Shown here piece after piece: positions 44,289 through 55,681 of a stretch of DNA of 64,000 nt; the first letter of the stretch is position 1, and every line of letters begins with the position of its first letter. The notes beneath the pieces were generated by a model. The model did no database searches, was not told the origin of the DNA, and saw only the letters and a list, made by a program, of their open reading frames with translations. The stretch comes from Sorghum bicolor (taxonomy: Eukaryota; Streptophyta; Magnoliopsida; Poales; Poaceae): NCBI RefSeq assembly GCF_000003195.3, contig NC_012877.2, positions 18,809,972 through 18,873,971 of the forward strand. The letters run 5' to 3'. Made by a program: the position numbers and the translations under genes.

Positions 44289-45752
44289 CAGATAATACTG
44301 ATGTACCATTTTAACCGAGAGTAACCTAGGTAACGTTATTTATATTTTTACCACTTGGAAGGGACTTGCAATGGATAATGAGTAATGAGCACTCCATGTA
44401 ATCATGGAGATCTTAACCATGTCTTTATCTATCTCATGCAGGGTAAGTGTCACATAAGATAGATATATAAATATGAATAATAAGTGATAGATGATAAATA
44501 AGAATTCATAGCGATATGATAGATATGATAATCATCTCAATTAGATTACTCTAACTCTATAGCACTAGCAAGGACTAGGATGATCTACAAGAATAAATCC
44601 TAAGTATTCTAACTATACTGTCAAAGCATATATTAATTAGTGCAAGTACACCTAGCATCATCGCAAGAAAAGGTTATATCTATGCATAGTGATATTAGAA
44701 AGAAAGATCATGAACATAGCAATCACTTCCCTACAATAATGGTGCTCTACAAGTCTTATAATCGGGATAAGGAATACAAATGACTCAACAAGACTATCAC
44801 TCCCGCGATCTACCTCAGGCTCTGGACTATAAGGGGTAATCACAGATAAATACGGTCTAGGCACGTCGCCTACAGAATATCTACCACTTACCCATTAGCC
44901 AAATGAGTAAGCGCTATACGATCCTATGCATAAACATAATTCTAATCTAACTATGCCAAGCATATAATCAAAATAGACTAATAACAATATAATTGAGACC
45001 ATAAGAAAATAGAATAAAGTCAATTCTGATATAATCAAATAGATCAAAGTTATATTTATAGTAGCAAGAACTAATATAAATATCACAAAGAAGAATAAAA
45101 GTATACCAAGAACGAAGATAGATCCAAACCCTAAGATTAACTTGACTCCTTCTAGATCTATTCTTATGTAGCTATGCTATAGAACTATAGAGATCCAATT
45201 GAGATGGTGGCTAAGAACCCTAAAGAGACAGATCCATTTGAGGGACCCCTCTTTGTCTAATTCTTCTTCTCTTGATTTTCTTAGAGAATAATGAACTCCT
45301 CTCCAGGGGGTCAGGGTCATATTTATAGCCCCCTAGGAAACACCACAACCCTCGGATCAAACGGACTTAAATGTACGCTCAAGATTACTCCTCAAAGGCG
45401 GTGGAGGCAGGATCCGCGAGGTGGCTCTTGATTGGTGGAGATGGCCGGGCGCCCGCCCCACTTATCAGGGGCGCCCGCCCCTAGCTAGCTACCAGGGCCC
45501 CCCACTTTGTAGGGTCGCCTTCTCATGTCTTCTAAAGTATTCCTGAGTTGAAGTTCACAGTATTCTCTCTACGTAATTCTAACATGTGGACCTCCTTTTG
45601 TTTTTATTCTGATAACCCCCTACAGAAATAGACAATCACCAAAACTTGTGGAATTCTGTTAGTGATAACCCCTATAGCTAGATAGTATTATGATTTTAGT
45701 CCTTTCTCATGCTATGTTGACGGTTAAAAAGAGTACTTATCTACCGTCAACA
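44289..45752 (-). repeat. D' LTR, right piece
   Basis: Resumes D' after E and aligns with D from GATGTAGCATTTTAACCG onward (GTTATTTATATTTTTACCAC, TTAGTGCAAG, GATAAATACGGT, CCCTAGGAAA / CCAGGGGGTC). It ends at CTACCGTCAACA (45752). The last 38 bases are an inverted repeat (TGTTGACGGT...ACCGTCAACA). TATA-like CATATTTATAGCC lies near 45330. Confidence 0.8.
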
Positions 45753-45846
45753 CTCAAGAACCAGTTTGGATTGTCAATGTTGGGTATTCTTAACATCATT
45801 ACCAAAAGTAGACTAAGTTCTCTAAATCTAGTAACGGTGCCAAAAA
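45753..45846 (-). other. Short D internal remnant with primer site
   Basis: Only 94 bp separate D' and D. Beside D lies TAACGGTGCCA (45832-45842), i.e. TGGCACCGTTA on the minus strand, a two-change version of the tRNA-Asp primer site. So D is a 5' LTR and almost the whole interior of this element is gone. No polypurine tract precedes D'. Confidence 0.62.
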
Positions 45847-47429
45847 TGCCAAACCTATCCCTCACACCACTTAAGCCAAGTTGTCATCCCCAGCATGACA
45901 TGAGAGACGCGGTATTGAAATATGCAATTGCTCTTCTAAATAAATAATGAATGGGATCTGCAAGCGCACAGATTAATACCGATGTAGCATTTTAACCGGG
46001 AAGTATTACAGGTATCGTTATTTATATTTTTACCACTGGGAAGGGATTAACAATCATCACTATTGATTACAGAATAGAATATGAGATTGAGTATCTATCA
46101 TTGCATATGTAATTGAGAACATTTATCTAACTCTTCATACAGGGATAAGTGTCACATAAAAGATATATGAATTAATGAATAGTGACAAAGGTAATTAATC
46201 TGATCAGCCACATAATAAATATGATAAGCACCTCAATTAGATACTCTAGAAAGTCATTAGCATGGTATTAGAACGAACTATAAGAATATTCCCTAAGTTA
46301 TTCTCAACTATATAGTCTAGCATTATCATAGTTAGTGCAAGCATACTTAGCAATCATTGCGAGACAAGACTACGCCCATGCATAGTGATATTAGCAAGGT
46401 AAATGAGAAACATAGCAATCACTCCCCTGTAATAATGTAGCTCTGCCAGCCCAATACACGAGAGGAGGACTATATAAGAATCAATGAAGCTGTCACTATC
46501 AGGAACCACCCCACGATCTGGCATATTGGGTACAATCGCAGATAAATACGGTATAAGCATCACGCCTACACAATATCTATCATTTACCCATGGATCCGAT
46601 GGATAAACGCTACACGATCCTAAGCATGTATATAGATCCAATCTAACTAAGCAAGTACATAACTATGATAAACTAAGAACAATATAATCTTGAATATAAG
46701 CAAGTAGAGCAAAGTCATAAGCAATATATTGAAGTAGAACAAAGTCATATTCATAATATTGAAGAACAAAGATAATTAGAAAGCAATTAGAAGCACAATT
46801 AGAGAATAACCAAGAATCCTCGTGACAGATCCGGAAACCAATCGAAGATTGACTCCTTCTAGTTCTAATCCTATGTAGCTATGCTAATCTAGATATCTAA
46901 TTGATGTGGTGGCTCTAATCTTGATCAGAGGCTTCTTCTCCCTTGAGGAACAATGAATTAGGGTTGAGAGGCTCCCTCCTCTAGGGGCCAGGGGGTCTGG
47001 TTTTATAGTCCCTTCAAGTGAATATGGGCCGTTGGATCAAACCGACATAGATTGTATGGTTTAGATTCATCCTTTAGGTCGGTGGAGATCTCCCACGAAG
47101 CAGAGTCCTGATTGAACTCAGGAGGTGGGCGGGCGCCCAGGAGAACAGGGCGGGCGCCCTGCCTCTGGCCCCGTTTCGCCTCCGCTTCGGTCTCGTGGCT
47201 TCTGGAGTCTTCTAGATGTAAGATAATTGCGCGGCACGTTAATATCTCTATGTAATCCCGACGTGTGGGCCTTTCTTCCATATTTCCTGATAACCCCCTG
47301 CAGAAATAGACAAACACCAAAACTTGTGGAATTCTGTCAGATAAAACCCTAAGTCTAGATGTTGATTTCATTTGGATCCTTTTCTTTATTTATTTGATAA
47401 TTAAATTTGATACTTAAGGACCGTCAACA
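45847..47429 (-). repeat. D LTR, complete (1583 bp)
   Basis: Starts TGCCAAACCTATCC and ends GGACCGTCAACA (TG...CA). It contains the paired GC motif GGGCGGGCGCCC (47126-47160) and a TATA-like TTTATAGTCCC near 47000. It abuts coding remains of element F at 47430. Confidence 0.8.
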
Positions 47430-47499
47430 GTCAAGACAGTTGAACCACCCACTGACCCTACTCTTGCTTCATCACAACTTGAGAAGCTAGAGGATCGTG

Positions 47500-48070
47500 G
47501 AGTCCTACCATTGACTGTATGATCGAGGGGAGCACCTTCTACAAGATGTTCTACGACATCGGCTCAAGCGTCAACATCATGTCTATGGTAACATATAGAC
47601 ACTTATACCATGATAGACCCTTGTGCCCAACATATTTGTAGCTACAGCTGACGGACTAATCGTTCTGATTTCCGGAAGGAATAGCCAAAGATATATTGGT
47701 CAAGATTAGGGATTAAGAGGTCCCGCTGATTTCATGGTTCTAGACATGGGTGAAGAGGATGATGTCCACCTCATCTTAGGAAGACCGTTCCTTCACACCA
47801 CAAGTGCCATCACCTACATGAGGCAAGGGCAGTTCCACTTCCACTTCCTTGGAGAAAAGGTGCGATGTTACATCAATAGCTACACCACTCTTGAGAAGCC
47901 CAAGAAGAATAAGAATAGGAGATGTCACTCTCAAATCATCAAGAAGGAAGAGGCTAATCAAGAAAGGAAGTTGTTAAAGCTGAAGCTACCTCAGAAACCA
48001 AGGAAGAGGAATCACGAGAAGAGAAACCGAAGACTCAGAAAGTGTGGAGAAAGAAAGAGACAACACCACT
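47500..48070 (+). pseudogene. F Athila-type protease remnant
   Basis: The frame reads CTIEGSTFYKMFYDIGSSVN-like sequence (near 47520; active-site loop YDIGSSVNIM), then several stops (TAG near 47638 and later), then VLDMGEEDDVHLILGRPFLH from about 47734 and a Lys-rich tail to 48072. Retropepsin would cut the polyprotein. RT does not follow. Confidence 0.72.
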
Positions 48071-48762
48071 AAGCACTCCATCACAAGAACAAGAATTGCT
48101 ATCTTCCAGTTTGTCAGATATTCAAGGGGAGAAACTAAAGGAGGACTCTACCTCCTTAGACACCCCCTCTAGTGCCTGATCGAACTAGGTCCGGTTCGAT
48201 GGACCTAAATCTCTGAACCTTCACCAAAAGGTAACATCAGTAGTTATCCTCATATTTAATTTCCTGCATAGTTTTATTTCTGCAATTCATTTAGCATGTT
48301 TAAATTTCCGCATTCCATTTTTTTAAAAAACTCCCAATGGATAAGGCATAATAGTTTTACTACTAACGCTTAATCTATTCCACGAGTTTAATTTGGTGTC
48401 TATTTGATCGAGATAGGTTTCAACAAGAAGATTGAAAGGCATAAGCCAGAAGTTCTTCATCTACTCTGGGAGGGAGACCTAGAGAGATTGAAGACGTCTA
48501 TGCTCTCAAAGAAAAACGACTATGTCAACATTCAGCTTGGGGAGGGCATCCCCCATTTACCTAGCTAAGTATTTCTTCCATACATATTATATATATATAT
48601 ATATTATATTTTATAAGAGTCTTTTTATATCTATTAGTAATTTATATCTATTAGTCATTAATATCTATTAGTCATTAATAATAGGTAATAAATAAAAAGA
48701 GAGTTTGTACAAGGTCTTACCTGCCCTAGAATTAAATGAGCTCTAGATAAATCTGTTTGCAT

Positions 48763-48984
48763 GGAGATGATGAATAGTTGCTCTGCCATAATTCCTTTTA
48801 AGTACCTAGTTTTCAACCTTAAATTCTCTTGAGTTTTTTTAAAAAGATTGTTTTGATAAATATTTGCTCTAAACCTAAGACTTGTGGGTTGCAAAGGCTA
48901 GATCTAAGTCTAGGTGGTTGATGGGTATGATGTGAAAAAGTTTGGGCTGCTATTTATCTTGATCCTAGGGATACTAGAGTTCTT
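48763..48984 (+). repeat. Conserved non-coding block, copy 2 (in F)
   Basis: GATGATGAATAGTTGCTCTG at the start, AAGTCTAGGTGGTTGATGGG in the middle and GGGCTGCTATTTATCTTGAT near the end. Confidence 0.85.
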
Positions 48985-49369
48985 GAAATAAAAAAAATGA
49001 GTTCCTTTGTATGGTCGAGAGTTTGATTCCTACCGAGAGCCAAAGTATATACTTTACACCTTTATAAATTTCTACTCTGCATTGAATTAAGTCAAGCTAT
49101 GTTGACCCTCGTAAAGTTTGTCATGCTCTATGATCAACATTGTGTGCAATTAATTAATTAAATGAATCAATGCTTCAATTAAGGTAACTGCTCTAAAAGG
49201 TGTTAGAAGCATGTGTCTATACAACAGTGGCAAAAAGCCCAACTTTGAGTATAAAAAGAAAAAAATGGACATGTGTCCTATCATAAAAGGGAGAGTTAAA
49301 ACAATGGGTGCTTCAACACTTGCTTGAGAGGTAACAATGGGTGCAAAGACACTCGCCTAAGACATAAAA

Positions 49370-49484
49370 AGGGTGAAAGCCCAAGTTTGGTTTTGGTAAT
49401 TAATGACACCAAGTTGCTAATGCCTTGTGTTTAAGTAACTTGAGTTAGGCATAGCAACACATGTGATGAATGTGCAAGGTGGCA
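49370..49484 (+). mobile_element. Fragment of an LTR-type repeat (start only)
   Basis: GGTGAAAGCCCAAGTTTGGT matches the repeat beginning at 63145. It is cut after 115 bp by the LTR of C. Confidence 0.55.
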
Positions 49485-50709
49485 TGTCTTGACGGTCCTT
49501 AAGTACCAAATATAATCATCAAATAAATAAAGAAAAGGATCGAAATGCAACCAACACCTAGACTTAGGGTTTTATCTGACAGAATTCCACGAGTTTTGGT
49601 GTTTGTCTATTTCTGTAGGGGGTTATCAGGAAATATGGAGGAAAGGCCCACACGTCGGGTTTACATAAAGATATCAACGTGCCGTGCAATTTTCTGTCAT
49701 CTAGAAGACTCCAGAAGCCACGGGAACGAACGGGAAGGCGAACGGGCTCGGGGCAGGGCGCCTGCCCTCCCCCCTTGGGCGCCCGCCCTGTCCCAGAGTC
49801 CAATCATGACTCTCTTCGGGGATTACGCTCCACCGACCTAAAGGATCAAGGATAACCGTTCAATCAATGTTGGTTTGATCCGACGGCCCATATTCACTTG
49901 GAAGGACTACATAACCAGACCCCCTGGCCCCTGGAGGAGAACAAGTTCATCATAGAGTTGAGAGGAGCCCTCGAAGGAATACCTCTCCTCTAAATAGACT
50001 TAGGGATTAGCATCCAATGTGAGTAGAATTAGATCTTCTAGTTTCTACTAGATTGAGAGAGATAGAGTGGAGGTGTAGATAGGAGGAAGCCTGGCCTGTC
50101 GGTGTCTACTCTGAGGTTGTACCTGCGGGATCAAGTTCTCCTAACCCGAAGCTTGCTCCTAGGATTCTTCAGTAATTCGACTTCTAATTCTAGTAAGTTC
50201 TTGTTTTATTGTTCTTTGGTTTATGAGTTTACTTTAATCTCTTCCGGTTGAGTTTAGAGTAATCATTGCTAGCGTAAACGTGGTGTTTAGGCTAGGGTAC
50301 TCATAGATATCCTCTGACTAGCTGGACCGTGGTAGTAGCGAGGAACGTGACATTTTCGAGTTACCTTTGCAGCCCATATCTCGTTAGCAGGAAGGGTAGG
50401 GTTTATAGGCGCGGGTCGAACATCCTCTGTGGTGTCTAGATTCCGTAAGCTTCCCTAATAGAACAGTAGATCATCCTTACCAAGGTTAGAACGAGACTAC
50501 GGTTGCAGTCTTCTCTATACATCGCTCACATCGAGAAACATTCTTTGTAGCCTAAAGGGTAGTAGCAATAGATTTGGTTAGTCAGATGCACGCTTTCTCC
50601 CAGTGGTAAAAATATAAATACAATACTCTGGATAACCTCCCGGGTGAAGTGCTCACCGATATCCGTGCGCTTGTGGATCATTCCCTGATGGCGTTACCAA
50701 ATATCAACA
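49485..50709 (+). repeat. C 5' LTR (1225 bp)
   Basis: Starts TGTCTTGACGGTCC (two bases longer than the family start TGTTGACGGTCC) and ends CCAAATATCAACA. It has the paired GC motif (49757-49795), a CCCTGGAGGAGAAC region and CGATATCCGTGCGCTTG near the end. Confidence 0.8.
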
Positions 50710-50717
50710 AGCATTTC

Positions 50718-50733
50718 TGGCGCCGTTGCCGCG
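50718..50733 (+). promoter_or_regulatory. C primer-binding site (tRNA-Asp type)
   Basis: TGGCGCCGTTGCCGCG, eight bases inside the LTR (AGCATTTC spacer), matching 14 or 15 bases of the tRNA-Asp 3' complement. Confidence 0.85.
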
Positions 50734-50823
50734 GAGAAAGACGGTTTGCTGAGATAACTTTAAATCTTGCTATTATCTTGTATTATACTTTTATTCTTTT
50801 ATCTTTTTATTTTTTTCATCTTT

Positions 50824-51764
50824 ATGGATAACTCAAATTCCATACCTATTATTGAATTTTTTGCACCTTCGGAGACCAGCCATAGACCATGGGAGTCAAC
50901 AAGTCCTACCCTTAATTATGATCTGTGTCCGGAGTTGATTGCAATAGGTCAAAACCAACCCTTTCCTATAGCTGAAGTCCTATCTTTTAATCAAGAAGAT
51001 AATGAACTTTTAGCTACACCTAGGGAATCTTTTAATCTTTCTATAAATTCTGGTTTAGACCTAGCCCTACAAGACCATGTTATTTCTCGATATTTTCACA
51101 TTGGTCTTAATCATATAACCTTTGGTAGAGTCTTTCTTTCTTTATCTATTAGTAAAGAAAGGCACGTCTTCATTTGTGGACATCCTTCTTGCACTAGTCT
51201 TCATAACAATTCCTAGAGATAGAGAAGGAATCATCTCCCAGACAAGGAAAGGATGTTTCAATAGCCAATTTGCAAACATTCCAATCCCATGATCCGGCTA
51301 TCCAACCCATCCTTGAGCTTAATAATTTCTACTCTTCTCCTTCTCTTGAACCTCCCGATGATCCTACGAATCTCTCTAGACATCCCATGCATAAGAGTCA
51401 CCAAGACCACAAGGAGGATCGAGAAGAGCAACATCAATGGCTAGAGGGCATTAAAAATTCATGTGCTATCACCATTGAATGGATGGATAAAACAATCTTG
51501 AGAGACAATCCTAGAGGAATTTTAAGCATTTATGAAGAATCATCCTTGGAGTTTGAGAATGAGAGAAACAACAGTGAGCATGGAAGTTATTTCATATATA
51601 CCTCACCCAGTCCTTGCTCATATAAAACATCTTCCCAATCTATTGGTCTCTCCAACATCACCACATTTAAGATCTCCAACCCCCTCTTCCTTTATATTTA
51701 TAAAAACTTTAAAAGAGCGGTTGTCGATGCATATGTCTATAATAACTATTGCAGATCTGGTTGA
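50824..51764 (+). pseudogene. C gag remnant, internally deleted
   Basis: The N-terminus MDNSNSIPIIEFFAPSETSH is the counterpart of B's gag start. It jumps from PELIAIGQNQPF directly to VLSFNQEDNELLATPRESFN, so the central capsid part present in B (about 100 residues) is missing. The frame ends at 51216. A second frame (51270-51764) holds Glu/Ser/Pro-rich sequence of the gag-protease linker type. It cannot make a capsid protein. Confidence 0.7.
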
Positions 51765-53339
51765 GTTGTTTGATGGTTTCCCAAGGACGAGCTTAGTGTT
51801 CTAAAACAAGCACTTATCAGATCGTAACATGAACTTCTAATTATTTGCAACATTGCCTTGTGTATTGAGCATATAAAGATAATTGTAGAAATATTCCTCG
51901 GGTATTCTTGCCACTAACCTTTCCAGGATTGGAGCAAGAAGATCGGATGAATGACAAGCACAAGGTATGTCCAACCAACCATCACACAACATTGAATTAA
52001 ATTCATCCAAACTTGAATTTTGCAAAATTCAAGCTTGGGGGAGTACTTCAGATAAAAACATCTTTTGCCATGTTGCTATGTTGGTTATCCCTACCTTTGA
52101 GACATGCTTGATTTGGTAAATACTAGTCACACTACTTCTCCACTTAAGTTGATCTCTATAAATGCCATCATTTTACCTATGTTTATCCTAGTAAGTGTTA
52201 GTTTGGAAGTACTGTACATACTTCTATTGGCTTTTAAATTAAGCGTGGTGCTTAGGTTAAATAGCCTTCCTTAATCTGATTAGACATGGAGTCTAGTTTG
52301 GTTACTGAACTAAAAACTGCTTGAGTAGGCATTGGTATATTTTGTCGGACTAACCCCTACAGGAAAACTTTCAATACCAACCTAGGAAGTCCTGAGATAC
52401 AAACTCACACTGGAGATAAAGGAGACACATGAAGTTTAACAATTTGCACAAGAAGGACATAGCTCATTCATCACAAAGAGATAATCCATGGAAGGTGCCA
52501 CAAACACGATGCACAACTGCTAAGAAAGGAAAGCTTCCACAAGGTGATACTATATCATCACTCTTCAAGTAAGGTAACACCTTAAGGTACTTGACTATCG
52601 CTTTTATAAGCTTCTCCTTGGTTCTGGCGTTCACATAAATAGAGAGACAACCATGTATGATTTGTAACTCCAAATTAACCAACCCAATTAATTCAACATG
52701 TTTAGTCCTTTAATCTTTGTTCTTAGTACTACCTTCGTGATCCCACACTCCTAATCATATAAGCTAAAATGTTGCACATTCAATCTGTGGAAGATATAAA
52801 CAAAACATAAATATAGATAGATTATCTTTCCATTAGGTTGAGCAATCTGATCTGACAAATGTTTCAAATACTACACTCATGATCCGTCAACTTTGTCTTG
52901 CTCACTATGCTTAAGGTTAGAGAAGAACAAATACACTTTTGGTTCTGTTGGTGTTTTCCACCAACAAGGCCCATGCACTTGATCTCTGCCTTGTCTATAT
53001 GAGCAGGTACACTTCAAACAAAATATGGAGGAGTTTTACAACTCCCAGACTCCACCAAGTGAAGGACTTGGATCTACAAGCACAAACACAGTGAGCAGGA
53101 TGCTGCCAATGCCACATCTTGAACTGCTGGACAAACGAAGAACATGGGTGACACCGTATCAAGAAGTGCAGATGTCAAGGTCCACACCCAATCAAATGAT
53201 GCACCTAAAGGATGAAGACGGTGAGAAGTCTTGTCCAGAAGACTTAAAACATTAGATCCTTGTCGGAGGAGGTCAAGATCCTCGACTCAAGTCGCCTTTC
53301 CTAATCAAGAAGGACAACCCTGGTGTTCCAAGCATCGAG

Positions 53340-53690
53340 TGCACAATCAATGGATACTCTTTTTAGAAAACACTCTACGACACCGTATCTGACGACAACA
53401 TAACGGCCGCAGTCACTTATCAGCTCCTGCATGGAACCATGCCCCTACGACCAATATATATTCAGCTCCAGATGATTTTTAGGTCATTGACATGGGAGAA
53501 GACGAGTATGATCCATCCACCATCCTTGGAAGACCATTCCTCAACACTATCAAAGCCATCATCTATATTGGAACCGGAGAAGTCCACATGCACTTCCCTC
53601 TGAAGAAGGCGACGCAACCGAAACCAGAGGAGGCAAATCATCAAGGACGGATGGGTAGACTACGAAGGAGAAGTGGTAAGATCTGAAGAC
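53340..53690 (+). pseudogene. C protease remnant
   Basis: The loop reads KTLYDTVSDDN where D-T-G-S/A would be expected, then DMGEDEYDPSTILGRPFLNT and AIIYIGTGEVHMHFPLKK, the far half of an Athila-type retropepsin. A TAG near 53365 and frame changes break it. Confidence 0.68.
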
Positions 53691-54202
53691 ATACAGCTTG
53701 AATAGAACCGTCCTGAGGAGACCGTAGCACCGAGTCAGATGTGGAAAGAGAAGATAGTTATAGCCGCCGGAACCACCGACTACGCCATCCAGCGAATCCC
53801 AGGACGACTGAGAAAACGGAGAGTGGAGGACTTAAAAACACCGAACGCCTTGCCAAGAGCTTTGTTGTCTATTTGAGCTCCACAGAATTCAAGGATCAAA
53901 GAAGACTAGCAGACAAAGGACATTCTAATCGCTGTCAGGGTGCTGCCGACATTCAAATACACCTCCACCACCTGCTAGCTACATGAGAAGAAATTACGTC
54001 AAAATCCAGCTTGGGGGAGAGCACCCCCATTTATCCAGCTAAGTGTTTTTACTCACGTTTATACTTTACTCAAATAATAAAAAGATGCATAATCATAAAA
54101 ACCCAAATAAAAATTTTGTGCTTTTATATATATCTTTGCTTAGTTTGCTAAATAAATAAATAAATAAAGTTTGCTATGAACCCTCATGATAAGCTCTCAC
54201 AT

Positions 54203-54408
54203 GGAAATGATGAATAGTTGCTCTGCCATTACTAGTTCTTATAATTGAAATCTCTCTCAAGTTCAGGCATAACTGGTATAATTTAAACCTACTCTAAACC
54301 TGAACTTGTGGGGAGAGTACTTGATCTGAAGTCTAAGTCGTTAACGGATATGATATGGGAAGGTTGAGCTGCTGTTTATCTGTTCCTAGAGTGCTAGAAT
54401 TCTGGAGA
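54203..54408 (+). repeat. Conserved non-coding block, copy 3 (in C)
   Basis: ATGATGAATAGTTGCTCTGC, CTCTCTCAAGTTCAGGCATA, CTAAACCTGAACTTGTGGGG and GAGCTGCTGTTTATCTGTTC in the same order as in E and F. Confidence 0.85.
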
Positions 54409-54447
54409 ATTTTATCTTTGAAAATCTTTAAAATAACACATGATGAG

Positions 54448-55681
54448 TGTTGATATTTGGGAACGCAATAAGGAATTGATCCGCAAGCGCACGGATATCG
54501 GTGAGCACTTCACCCGGGAAATTATCCAGAGTATCGTATTTATTTTTTTACCACTAGGAGAAAGAGTGCATCTGACTAACCGGTCTATTACTACTAACCC
54601 TTTAGGCACAAAGAATGTCTTTCGATGTGAGTGATAAATAGAGAAGACTGCAACCGTAGTCTCCTTCTAACTTTGGTATGGATGATTTACTGTTCTATTG
54701 GGGAGGCTAACGGAATCTAGACACCACAAAGGATGTTCAACCCGCACCTATAAACCCTATCCTGACTGCTAACGAGATATGGTCTGCAAAGGTAACTCGG
54801 AATTGTCACGTTCCTCACTACTACCACGGTCCAGCTAGTCACGGAATATCTATGAGTACCCCAGCCTAAACACCACGTTTACGCCAGTAATGATTACTCT
54901 AAACTCTACACGAAGAGATTAAAGTAAACTCATAAACCAGAAGAACAATAAAACAAGAACTTACTAGAATTTAGAAGTCGAAATACTGAAGAATCCTAGG
55001 AGCAAGCTTCGGGTTAGGAGAACTTGATCCAGTAGGTACAAGCTTGGAGTAGACACCGACAAGCCGGGCATCCTCCAATCTACACCTCCACTCTATCTCT
55101 CTCAATCTAGTAGAAACTAGAAGATCTATTTCTACTTTACATTGGTTGCTAAGCCTAAAAAGAAATATTAATTAGAGAAGAGGTTTTCCTTCGAGGGCAC
55201 CCCTCAATCTCTATGATAATTTCTTCATGTCTTCTCCAGGGGCCAGGGGGTCTCCTTATATAGTCCTCCTCCTCTATGCGGTTTTGGGTCGGTAGGCGAG
55301 GTGGTACTATGTTTTCCTTGATCCAATAGATCGGTGGAACATCCCGTGCGAAGAGAGTCCCGAACTGGATCCAGCAGGGGGCGGGCGCCCAGGTCACCAG
55401 GGCGGGCGCCCTGGGCCTGGCCCCTTTCGACCTCTGCCTTCTTCCCGTGGCTTCTGGAGTCTTCTAGATGGTAGAAAATCGCGCGGTGCATTGATATCTC
55501 TATGTAATCCTGACATGTGGGCCTTTCTTCCTTATTTCGTGATAACCCCCTGCAGAAACAGATAAACAACAAAACTCGTGGAATTGTGTCAGATCAAACC
55601 CTAATTCTAGGTGTTGGTTGTATACTGGTCCTTTCCCTTGTTTATTTGATAATTAAAATTGATACTTAAGAACCGTCAACA
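54448..55681 (-). repeat. B 3' LTR (1234 bp)
   Basis: Starts TGTTGATATTTGGG and ends AAGAACCGTCAACA on the plus strand. In element orientation the paired GC motif (55380-55411) precedes CTATATAAGG (TATA box at 55257-55263) by about 115 bp, a typical U3 promoter layout. Confidence 0.88.

Larger units (their letters stand above)
47430..49369 (+). mobile_element. Element F: fragment of a non-autonomous Athila-like element
   Basis: It has a protease remnant, then non-coding sequence with AGCTTGGGGAGGGCATCCCCC (near 48533, purine-tract-like, with an inverted CCCCC) and the conserved block (48763-48984). Its LTRs are not seen; it is cut by D on the left and by a further repeat at about 49370. Confidence 0.65.
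49485..54447 (+). mobile_element. Element C: plus-strand Athila-like element, non-autonomous, 3' end missing
   Basis: A 5' LTR (49485-50709) is followed by a tRNA-Asp primer site, a gag remnant and a protease remnant, without RT. The LTR is clearly related to B's. The internal region ends at 54447, where the oppositely oriented B begins. C's 3' LTR was not found and may lie beyond the repeat at 63145 or be lost. Confidence 0.72.
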
